Shown here: in pieces, positions 1 through 4,440 of the stretch
Numbering within the stretch: position 1 is the stretch's first letter
How the letters are laid out: the number at the start of each line of letters is the position of its first letter
Origin: JAAXTT01 sp964530215
GTDB lineage: Bacteria; Bacillota; Desulfotomaculia; Desulfotomaculales; Desulfocucumaceae
Length of the DNA stretch: 10,542 bases
NCBI GenBank assembly: GCA_964530215.1
Contig: CAZHAJ010000058.1
Coordinates: 1-10,542, forward strand
Direction of reading: 5' to 3'
Program-made: the position numbers and the translations under genes
Notes under the pieces: model-generated
Seen by the model: the letters and a program-made list of their open reading frames with translations, nothing else
What the model was told of the DNA's origin: nothing
Databases searched by the model: none

Positions 1-1
1 C

Positions 2-406
2 TATCATAGCTCTTACTATGATACCGGGTTATTTTGTATTTATGCAGGACTATCCAAAAAAAATGTGGAACCCGCTGTAGATCTGATTTTTAAGGAATTA
101 AAGGAAATCAGAAGTCAAGGTGTTTCCCCAGTAGAGCTAAGAAGGGCTAAGGATCAGCTCAAGGGTAATTTATTGTTAAGCTTAGAAAATGTTAGCACCA
201 GAATGAGTAGGCTGGGTAAGTCACAGTTGTATCTGGGCAAAGTATTTACCCCGGAGGAGATAGTAAAGAAAATAGAACTGGTTACCGTTGAGGATGTCAT
301 TAATTTAGCTAATGAAAGGCTGGATCCAAGTGGATTCACCATGGCAAGTGTAGGGCCTTGGGACAATTGCACACTGCTGCATAAGGCAGCGGGCAGAATT
401 GTTTAG
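2..406 (+). CDS. M16 family peptidase-like protein, C-terminal part (5' truncated)
   Basis: The reading frame is open from the window edge (first full codon at base 2) to TAG at 404-406, giving about 134 residues. It begins YHSSYYDTGLFCIYAG, the pattern found in the second half of M16B (pitrilysin/processing-peptidase-like) proteins, and continues with the helical VSPVELRRAKDQLKGNL and ENVSTRMSRLGKSQ motifs typical of this family's C-terminal domain. The HxxEH zinc site lies in the missing N-terminal half, so whether the protein is an active protease cannot be judged. A GTG at base 65 is only an internal codon; the family similarity upstream of it shows that the gene starts outside the window. 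In Bacillus the equivalent gene (mlpA/ymxG) lies just upstream of ymxH and the dipicolinate synthase genes, which agrees with what follows here. The coding sequence stops directly at a heptamer repeat. Confidence 0.88.
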   Translation, partial: YHSSYYDTGLFCIYAGLSKKNVEPAVDLIFKELKEIRSQGVSPVELRRAKDQLKGNLLLSLENVSTRMSRLGKSQLYLGKVFTPEEIVKKIELVTVEDVINLANERLDPSGFTMASVGPWDNCTLLHKAAGRIV

Positions 407-430
407 GAATCCAGAAGTCAGAATTTTAAT
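407..430 (+). repeat. Heptamer-type repeat, copy A (short form)
   Basis: GAATCCAGAAGTCAGAAT followed by TTTAAT starts on the base after the M16 stop codon. It is built from the heptamers CCAGAAG and TCAGAAT and shares its ends with copies B and C but has fewer units. Variation in heptamer number between copies is typical of short tandemly repeated repetitive sequences. Confidence 0.7.
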
Positions 431-499
431 AAATGCTATCTGTTAATTGCCATTGTTGACCCAATAAAACCCAAACTCTGATCGACATATAATTTCAGG

Positions 500-544
500 G
501 GAATACAGAAGTCAGAATCCAGAAGTCAGAATCCAGAATTTTAA
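500..544 (+). repeat. Heptamer-type repeat, copy B (long form)
   Basis: After GGAATA the sequence runs as the heptamers CAGAAGT/CAGAATC repeated twice plus one further CCAGAAT, ending in TTTAA. It is the longest of the three copies and forms an inverted pair with copy C, with the transposase fragment between them. If transcribed, the two could pair as a stem of about 30 bp. Confidence 0.75.
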
Positions 545-606
545 GAAGTGACTTTCTGTAAATTATTGGGATAGACCCCATAATGGGAGAGTAAATAGAT
601 TAAATT

Positions 607-642
607 GGGTGATTGATATTTAAGTATCAGTCACCCTTTTTT
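607..642 (+). terminator. Intrinsic terminator-like hairpin
   Basis: GGGTGATTGATATT pairs with AGTATCAGTCACCC through G.U-tolerant pairing across a very short loop, and six T residues follow. It is suitably oriented to end transcripts coming from the M16 gene, although it lies about 200 bases past that stop codon. It may have been separated from the gene by the repeat insertions. Confidence 0.55.
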
Positions 643-677
643 AAAGAAGCAAAATCAATACGGGTAGGGGTCAGCTT

Positions 678-863
678 TTATGCAGACATCATGTATAGAA
701 TTCTAGCCCTAAATCTTTCGAAGTTTCTGACCCCGAAAGCATTACGCTTAAAAACGTTGATTTTGTTATTAACTCCTTCAGTATAACCATTGTGTAAGGA
801 CTTTAAATGAAGGCTCTCTGGCAGTTGTGGGGGTAAACCAATAAAGGGAGAGTAAATTAACAT
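678..863 (-). pseudogene. ISL3-family transposase, C-terminal fragment
   Basis: On the minus strand a 61-codon frame ends at 678. Its last about 40 residues contain HNGYTEGVNNKINVFKR and AFGVRNFERFRARIL, the conserved C-terminal block of ISL3 (IS204/IS1001/IS1165-type) DDE transposases. In that family the E of the TEG/IEG motif is a catalytic residue. Full-length members have roughly 400 residues, so at least five sixths of the gene is missing, including the zinc-finger/helix-turn-helix N-terminus and the two catalytic Asp residues. The first about 15 residues (from the Met at 863) do not resemble the family and are probably fusion junction sequence. The fragment lies between the inverted heptamer repeats B and C. 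It cannot make an active transposase. The family call is from memory of the motif; the pseudogene status is clear from the length. Confidence 0.75.
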
Positions 864-884
864 AAAAAAGTTTTAGCTCCATTT

Positions 885-922
885 TTAAAATTCTGGATTC
901 TGGATTCTGACTTCTGGATTCC
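885..922 (-). repeat. Heptamer-type repeat, copy C (inverted)
   Basis: Read on the minus strand it is GGAATCCAGAAGTCAGAAT followed by two CCAGAAT units and TTTAA, the same layout as copies A and B. Relative to copy B it differs by swapping or omitting a heptamer. Together with B it brackets the transposase fragment. Confidence 0.75.
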
Positions 923-956
923 GCTACTTGTAGAGCCAGAAAAATTTATTATTAAA

Positions 957-982
957 GAATCACCTTTTGGTGGTTCTTTTTT
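957..982 (+). terminator. Intrinsic terminator-like hairpin
   Basis: GAATCACC and GGTGGTTC form an 8-bp stem with one G.U pair around a TTTT loop, followed directly by six T residues. It lies upstream of the small membrane protein gene and would isolate it from transcription through the repeat/IS region. Confidence 0.65.
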
Positions 983-1040
983 AGTAATAAAATGTAATAA
1001 ATGTTAAGTCTCCCCATATAATTTATCGGGGGTGAAAAAA

Positions 1041-1373
1041 GTGTTTATATCAATACTGATTTTTTTAATAATTATCGTCAGCCTTGTTTTTTCGATAAGA
1101 CAAAGACTTATAAACCGTAAACTTAGAATGAGATCCTGGGATGGTTCAGAAACCAAGTCATCACCTTTATCAGAAGCGTTATCAGGACTTATAGGAACAG
1201 CCGGTGGTATATATCTTTCTTTGGCTATGCTCATTTCTTTTATGGAGTTAAATATACCTAATCAGGTGAATTTTTTCGATGTAGCCCTTGAGCCTTTGGC
1301 AGCCATATCCTTTTCTCTGGCCGTAATTCAACCGTTTGCTTATCACATATTTCAGCTTCGGAAAAAAATTTAA
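1041..1373 (+). CDS. Small three-helix membrane protein of unknown function
   Basis: This is a 110-residue protein with three predicted membrane segments (about residues 2-19, 46-68 and 81-104). A basic, Arg/Lys-rich loop (20-31) follows the first segment, then a polar stretch with SWDGSETKSSPLSEALSG before the second. The GGGGGTGA ribosome binding site at 1028-1035 is well spaced for GTG 1041. The GTG at 1032 overlaps that site and is a poor choice, though it would add only three residues. Positive residues after helix 1 and at the C-terminus (LRKKI) suggest a cytoplasmic loop and tail, which is an inference. I recall similar uncharacterised proteins next to ymxH/dapB in related Clostridia but no function. 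The gap to the next start is 18 bases, and both genes share the terminator at 1663-1683, so they are probably co-transcribed. No signal peptidase site or catalytic motif is visible. Confidence 0.75.
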   Translation: MFISILIFLIIIVSLVFSIRQRLINRKLRMRSWDGSETKSSPLSEALSGLIGTAGGIYLSLAMLISFMELNIPNQVNFFDVALEPLAAISFSLAVIQPFAYHIFQLRKKI

Positions 1374-1391
1374 TAAAGGGAAGTGGCGGAA

Positions 1392-1661
1392 GTGAGAATG
1401 ATTGATTTGGCGGGCAAGGAAATTATCAATATTTATGATGGAGCCAGATTGGGAATAGTGGGTGACAGTGATCTGTTAATCGACTCTCAGTCCGGAAATA
1501 TTAGTGCCATTATTATCCCCAGGAGAAGCAATCTGGTGAATTTTTGGGTGGATAAGCAGAGTATGATAATACCTTGGGAGTCTGTGAAAAAGATTGGCAG
1601 TGAGATTATCATAGTGGATTTAGATCAAACAAATTTAAACCTGAGAAAATATATGGCTTAA
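1392..1661 (+). CDS. ymxH: YlmC/YmxH family PRC-barrel protein (sporulation-associated)
   Basis: An 89-residue protein beginning MRMIDLAGKEIINIYDGARLG, then GDSDLLID, a central beta-rich part, IPWESVKKIG and IIIVDL. This is the PRC-barrel pattern of the YlmC/YmxH family: an N-terminal GKEI/DG.RLG strand pair and a C-terminal IPW..I.KIG...I.V motif. I chose GTG 1392 because family members start MR(L/I)...; AAGGGA at 1376-1381 lies 10 bases upstream. An in-frame GTG at 1383 would add three residues but sits almost on top of that site. PRC-barrel proteins are small adaptors. In Bacillus ymxH lies between mlpA and the dipicolinate synthase genes, matching this locus, but its biochemical role is not established. 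The gene ends in a strong terminator, so it is not in the dapB transcript unless there is read-through. Confidence 0.87.
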   Translation: MRMIDLAGKEIINIYDGARLGIVGDSDLLIDSQSGNISAIIIPRRSNLVNFWVDKQSMIIPWESVKKIGSEIIIVDLDQTNLNLRKYMA

Positions 1662-1662
1662 T

Positions 1663-1683
1663 AAACCGCCTGAGCGGTTTTTT
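1663..1683 (+). terminator. Intrinsic terminator after ymxH
   Basis: AAACCGC and GCGGTTT form a perfect 7-bp stem around a CTGA loop and run into six T residues. It begins two bases after the ymxH stop codon and separates that gene pair from the dapB transcript. Confidence 0.88.
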
Positions 1684-1742
1684 GCTTATAAAGCCTCCAG
1701 CACTTCAAAAACACTTAAGTAGTGACTTTGGAAACCTTTAAC

Positions 1743-1770
1743 TTGACATATTTATTATCCTATATAAAAA
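1743..1770 (+). promoter_or_regulatory. Putative sigma-A promoter for dapB
   Basis: A perfect -35 hexamer TTGACA (1743-1748) is followed by an A/T-rich stretch. The best -10 candidates are TAAAAA at 1765-1770 (16-base spacer) or AAAAAT one base later, each matching TATAAT at four positions; a TATAAA at 1763 is too close. The promoter lies between the ymxH terminator and dapB and would give a leader of roughly 75-80 bases. The weak -10 may mean an activator is needed or expression is modest. Confidence 0.5.
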
Positions 1771-1779
1771 TAGGGGTTA

Positions 1780-1813
1780 AATAATCTTTATCTTTCTTTC
1801 AGTAAAGATTATT
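1780..1813 (+). promoter_or_regulatory. 11-bp perfect inverted repeat in the dapB leader
   Basis: AATAATCTTTA (1780-1790) and TAAAGATTATT (1803-1813) are exact reverse complements separated by 12 pyrimidine-rich bases. It lies just downstream of the putative promoter. It could be an operator for a dimeric DNA-binding protein or an AU-rich leader hairpin. It is not followed by a proper T-run (GTGTTTTTC), so I do not call it a terminator. Confidence 0.5.
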
Positions 1814-1822
1814 GTGTTTTTC

Positions 1823-1857
1823 GGAGGGAGGCATAGGGCATTTTGCCCGTGTGTATG
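1823..1857 (+). promoter_or_regulatory. dapB ribosome binding region with hairpin between SD and ATG
   Basis: A strong GGAGGGAGG (1823-1831) lies 23 bases from the family-consistent ATG at 1855, which is too far for normal initiation. In between, GGGCA and TGCCC (1836-1840 and 1844-1848) form a 5-bp GC-rich hairpin with a TTT loop. Folding it would shorten the effective spacing to about 10 bases. TTG 1843 (11 bases from the SD) and GTG 1849 are alternative in-frame starts, the first of them inside the hairpin. Confidence 0.5.
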
Positions 1858-2655
1858 ATCAAAGTAGTGGTTACCGGTGCAGCCGGTAAAATGGGTCGGG
1901 AAATGATGAGTGCTATATGGAAATCTGAAGAGACCGAAATAGTGGGAGCTGTTGATCCCTTTGCCGAGGGGGTGGATATCGGTAAACTAATGGGCACCGA
2001 GGAAGTGGGCATTCAAGTCCGGTCGGACTTGAAAAGCACTTTGGAAGACTCCAAGCCTGATGTTATGGTGGATTTTACTACCCCTAAAACAGTATTTGAA
2101 AATATTTGTACAGCATTGAATAATCAGGTTAGGCCTGTAGTGGGAACAACAGGTATGAGCGATGGCCAGTTGGAAGAAATTAAAGAATTGGCTTTAAATA
2201 AAAAAACCGGTTGTATAATCGCTCCTAATTTTACCATAGGTGCATTGCTTCTTATTAAATTTGCCGCTGAAGCGGGGAAATATTTTCCCCATGTTGAAAT
2301 CATTGAAATGCATCATGATAAGAAGATAGATGCACCGTCGGGAACTGCTATAAAAACAGCAGAAATGATTCAAAAACATAGAGAAAGACCCCGTTCATCA
2401 GAAATTAACGAAATAGAGAAGATTGAAGGTGTCCGGGGCGGATATTTCGATGAAAGTCTGAGAGTTCATAGTGTACGCCTGCCTGGAATGATGGCTCATC
2501 AAGAGGTGATTTTTGGAGGTCTGGGACAGACCCTGACTATCAGACACGATGCGATGTCCAGGGAATCTTATGTGCCGGGACTGCTGATGGCAATAAAACG
2601 GGTTATGAAGCTGGAAGAAATGGTATACGGCTTGGAAAACCTCATTTTTCAGTAA
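1855..2655 (+). CDS. dapB: 4-hydroxy-tetrahydrodipicolinate reductase
   Basis: DapB reduces 4-hydroxy-tetrahydrodipicolinate to tetrahydrodipicolinate with NAD(P)H, on the cytoplasmic route to diaminopimelate and lysine. From ATG 1855 the protein has 266 residues, the normal family length. The Rossmann glycine motif GAAGKMG is at the N-terminus, followed by VVGTTGM and APNFTIGALL. The signature HHDKKIDAPSGTA starts at residue 153, supplying the catalytic His153 and Lys157, and the C-terminal domain ends with TIRHDAMSRESYVPG. I prefer ATG 1855 because homologues begin MI(K/R)VVVTGA, but TTG 1843 is possible and would add MPVC. In B. subtilis dapB is elsewhere; here it heads the dipicolinate genes, with about 100 bases before dpaA. 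Since DpaAB compete with DapB for essentially the same intermediate, this placement is functionally apt. Confidence 0.95.
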   Translation: MIKVVVTGAAGKMGREMMSAIWKSEETEIVGAVDPFAEGVDIGKLMGTEEVGIQVRSDLKSTLEDSKPDVMVDFTTPKTVFENICTALNNQVRPVVGTTGMSDGQLEEIKELALNKKTGCIIAPNFTIGALLLIKFAAEAGKYFPHVEIIEMHHDKKIDAPSGTAIKTAEMIQKHRERPRSSEINEIEKIEGVRGGYFDESLRVHSVRLPGMMAHQEVIFGGLGQTLTIRHDAMSRESYVPGLLMAIKRVMKLEEMVYGLENLIFQ

Positions 2656-2700
2656 GGATCAGATAAGCATATCTTTTAATTTGCCTTGGCGGTGGCAGAC

Positions 2701-2728
2701 ACCTCCTAACAGCCCACTTCATATATTG
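2701..2728 (+). promoter_or_regulatory. Possible sigma-K-type promoter upstream of dpaA
   Basis: CATATATTG at 2720-2728 fits the sigma-K -10 pattern CATANNNT, and an AC dinucleotide at 2701-2702 lies 17 bases upstream, where the sigma-K -35 AC is expected. The two-base -35 is weak evidence by itself. The support is context: a 98-base gap in an otherwise compact cluster, and the B. subtilis dipicolinate synthase operon being sigma-K-dependent in the mother cell. Confidence 0.38.
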
Positions 2729-2753
2729 ATTTAAAACAGGAGGCAGAGGGAGG

Positions 2754-3653
2754 TTGTTTGTCAGAATGCAGCTCAGCTACAAGATAACATTAGCTATTCT
2801 TTGCGGTGATGCCAGAGAGATTTCCTTGGCCAAAGAGCTGGCGGCAGCAGGTTTTAACATTCGGGTTTTTGGGCTGCCCTTGGAAGAAAATCTGGGTATC
2901 GTTCTTTGTAAGGACATACCTACGACACTAAGGGGATCGCAGGCTGTTATCCTGCCTGTGCCGGGAGTAAATGATAAAGGTCAGTTGTATTCTGCTTTTA
3001 TCAATGAACCTAGGGAATTGTCAACAGAAGTGCTGTCCTGCTTGCCAAAAGGAACCCCTATACTGGTGGGAATTGCCAGAAAAAACCTTTCTCAGATGAC
3101 TTCAGAGCTAAGCCTTAAACTGGTGGAAGTGATGAAAAGAGATGATGTGGCCATTTTAAATTCGATACCGTCTGCAGAAGGAGCAATTCAGATGGCCATG
3201 GAAGAATCAGACATCACTATTCACGGCAGTAGCTCGATGGTTTTAGGTTTTGGCAGAACTGCTATGACTTTGGCTAGAAAGCTCAAGGCATTGGAGTCCA
3301 AGGTTATTGTGGTTGCCAGAAGCTCAAGTCAAAGGGCCAGGGCTACAGAGATGGGTGTTGAGGCCATTGATTTTTTATCGTTGGATACTTGTCTTTCGGA
3401 CGTTGATTTTATCTACAACACAGTGCCTGATTCCGTGATTGATGAAGATCTCTTGGTTAAGCTGAAGAAGTCTGTTGTGATTATTGATATTGCATCCGCT
3501 CCTGGGGGAACCGATTTTAAAAAAGCTAGAGAATTGGGAATCAAAGCAATTTTAGCTCCAGGGCTACCTGGCAAAGTAGCTCCGCTGACAGCAGGGAAAA
3601 TTCTTGCCGGAGTGATTCCTGATATTCTGGCGGATGAGCTTAACCTCTCTTGA
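2754..3653 (+). CDS. dpaA: Dipicolinate synthase subunit A
   Basis: DpaA (SpoVFA) acts with DpaB in the sporulating mother cell to oxidise the DapA product to dipicolinic acid, which is imported into the spore core and underlies heat resistance. The 299 residues match the usual length of about 297. Visible landmarks are an N-terminal ILCGDARE segment (GGDAR in Bacillus), RDDVAILNSIPSAEGAIQMA, a second Rossmann motif GFGRTAMTLARKL from residue 165, VVARSSSQRARATEMG, PGGTDFKKARE from residue 250, and APGLPGKVAPLTAGKIL near the end. Initiation is uncertain: TTG 2754 is 10 bases after AGGAGG (2738-2743), while ATG 2766 follows GGGAGG (2748-2753) by 12 bases; both are plausible. A possible sigma-K promoter lies upstream. 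The third glycine of the Bacillus GLGRTG motif is Ala here, which the fold tolerates. Confidence 0.95.
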   Translation: MFVRMQLSYKITLAILCGDAREISLAKELAAAGFNIRVFGLPLEENLGIVLCKDIPTTLRGSQAVILPVPGVNDKGQLYSAFINEPRELSTEVLSCLPKGTPILVGIARKNLSQMTSELSLKLVEVMKRDDVAILNSIPSAEGAIQMAMEESDITIHGSSSMVLGFGRTAMTLARKLKALESKVIVVARSSSQRARATEMGVEAIDFLSLDTCLSDVDFIYNTVPDSVIDEDLLVKLKKSVVIIDIASAPGGTDFKKARELGIKAILAPGLPGKVAPLTAGKILAGVIPDILADELNLS

Positions 3654-3680
3654 TATGCCTCCCAGCGGAGGTGTAGGTCG

Positions 3681-4265
3681 GTGCGTTTGGAAGGTATAAA
3701 AGTGGGCTTAGCTGTAACGGGGTCGCATTGTACTTTAGAAGAAGTTATCCGTGAAATTGAGATTATTAAAAATGAAGGGGCCGAAATAATACCGATATTA
3801 AGCTATTCTGTTGATCAAATGGATACCAAGTTTGGCCCTGCCCAAAGATGGAAAGATGAGCTGATTAGAATAACCGGTCGGCAGCCAATTAATACTATAG
3901 TGGGAGCTGAACCTGTGGGGCCTGATAAAATTGCAGATGTTATTGTTATCGCCCCATGCAGCGGTAATACATTGGCAAAATTGGCTAATGCCATAACAGA
4001 TACACCGGTACTTATGGCTGCAAAGGCTCAGCTTCGAAATCAAAAACCGGTGGTGATTGCAATTTCCACCAATGATGGTTTAGGATTAAACGCTAAAAAT
4101 ATCGGTATTTTGCTGAACACAAAAAATGTATATTCGGTGCCCTTTGGACAAGATAATCCGGAAGGAAAGCCAAACTCAGTAAAAGCCAAGATGAACTTGA
4201 TAGCAGATACAATTTTACTGGCCTTGGAGGGTAAGCAGATACAGCCGACGCTAGTATCGTACTAG
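3681..4265 (+). CDS. dpaB: Dipicolinate synthase subunit B
   Basis: DpaB (SpoVFB) is the flavoprotein-fold partner of DpaA in the synthase that makes dipicolinate in the mother cell. At 194 residues it is close to the usual 200. It starts with IKVGLAVTGSHCTLEEV, has VIAPCSGNTLAKLANAITD from about residue 90 (the phosphate-binding loop region of the flavoprotein family), then PVLMAAKAQLRNQKPVV, STNDGLGLN from residue 129, and VPFGQDNPEGKPNS. All are typical of SpoVFB. The GTG start at 3681 has a near-ideal GGAGGTG nine to ten bases upstream. The 27-base gap after dpaA means the two are surely co-transcribed, allowing matched subunit amounts. A terminator-like structure follows, so the dpaAB message probably stops before asd. 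Whether flavin is actually bound cannot be seen from the sequence. Confidence 0.95.
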   Translation: MRLEGIKVGLAVTGSHCTLEEVIREIEIIKNEGAEIIPILSYSVDQMDTKFGPAQRWKDELIRITGRQPINTIVGAEPVGPDKIADVIVIAPCSGNTLAKLANAITDTPVLMAAKAQLRNQKPVVIAISTNDGLGLNAKNIGILLNTKNVYSVPFGQDNPEGKPNSVKAKMNLIADTILLALEGKQIQPTLVSY

Positions 4266-4292
4266 AGCAGGAAAATTACAATTATTTGTTTT

Positions 4293-4328
4293 GAAGCAGG
4301 GAGTTTCTCGGCATATTGCCTGTTTTTT
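4293..4328 (+). terminator. Possible terminator after dpaB
   Basis: GAAGCAGG (4293-4300) can pair with CCTGTTTT (4319-4326) with two G.U pairs, and a smaller GGCA-TAT-TGCC hairpin (4310-4320) lies inside. A run of six T residues ends at 4328. Its position 27 bases after the dpaB stop, just before a new promoter, supports a role in ending the dapB-dpaAB transcripts. The stem is not strong. Confidence 0.45.
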
Positions 4329-4351
4329 GAATGGGGTTTAGACAGAAAATG

Positions 4352-4360
4352 TGCTATAAT
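4352..4360 (+). promoter_or_regulatory. Extended -10 promoter upstream of asd
   Basis: TGCTATAAT is a perfect extended -10 element (TGN plus TATAAT). There is no good -35 at the standard distance (TGGGGT at 4332-4337 with a 17-base spacer), which is common for extended -10 promoters. Transcription would begin near 4367, almost exactly where the next hairpin starts. Confidence 0.6.
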
Positions 4361-4364
4361 TGAT

Positions 4365-4410
4365 AAGCTGGATTATTGATTATAATTAACTCCCGTTTCC
4401 GGCTTTTTTT
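4365..4410 (+). terminator. Leader hairpin with T-run before asd (terminator or attenuator)
   Basis: AAGCTGGA (4365-4372) and TCCGGCTT (4398-4405) form an 8-bp stem with one G.U pair, enclosing a 25-base loop in which TTGAT and ATTAA can also pair, and running into seven T residues (4404-4410). It either finishes upstream transcripts or sits at the very 5' end of the asd message as an attenuator. Confidence 0.55.
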
Positions 4411-4440
4411 ATTAGTATATATTACAGGAGGGGTAGACTT

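Larger units (their letters stand above)
407..1040. other. Gene-poor stretch with repeats and an IS remnant
   Basis: About 630 bases with no intact gene lie between the M16 peptidase and the small membrane protein. They hold three copies of a CCAGAAG/TCAGAAT heptamer repeat (one inverted), a minus-strand ISL3-type transposase fragment, and two hairpins followed by T-runs. The word GGGAGAGTAAAT occurs twice (about 577-588 and 846-857) on either side of the transposase fragment. The octamers GGGGTCAG (667-674) and CTGACCCC (727-734) form a further short inverted pair. I infer that the stretch grew by insertion of repeats and an insertion sequence that then decayed. I could not define clean IS ends or a target duplication. 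Confidence 0.6.

Noticed and set aside
65..406. A separate 113-residue gene starting at GTG 65.
   Set aside because: The frame is open to the window edge and the residues upstream of base 65 continue the M16 family pattern, so this is a 5'-truncated gene.
500..544. Repeat cluster as a CRISPR array.
   Set aside because: The units are 7-14 bases, directly adjacent and without unique spacers; no cas-like gene is present.
667..734. GGGGTCAG and CTGACCCC as terminal inverted repeats of a small mobile unit.
   Set aside because: They are only 8 bp, and CTGACCCC lies inside the transposase-like coding fragment, so it is better explained as remnant coding sequence.
1017..1022. TATAAT just upstream of the small membrane protein gene, as a promoter.
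   Set aside because: Transcription would start at or inside the SD (1028-1032), leaving no usable leader, and no -35 hexamer lies 16-18 bases upstream.
1684..1842. Lysine riboswitch or T-box in the dapB leader.
   Set aside because: The leader is about 80-100 bases, too short for a lysine riboswitch, with no T-box motif or specifier stem recognisable.
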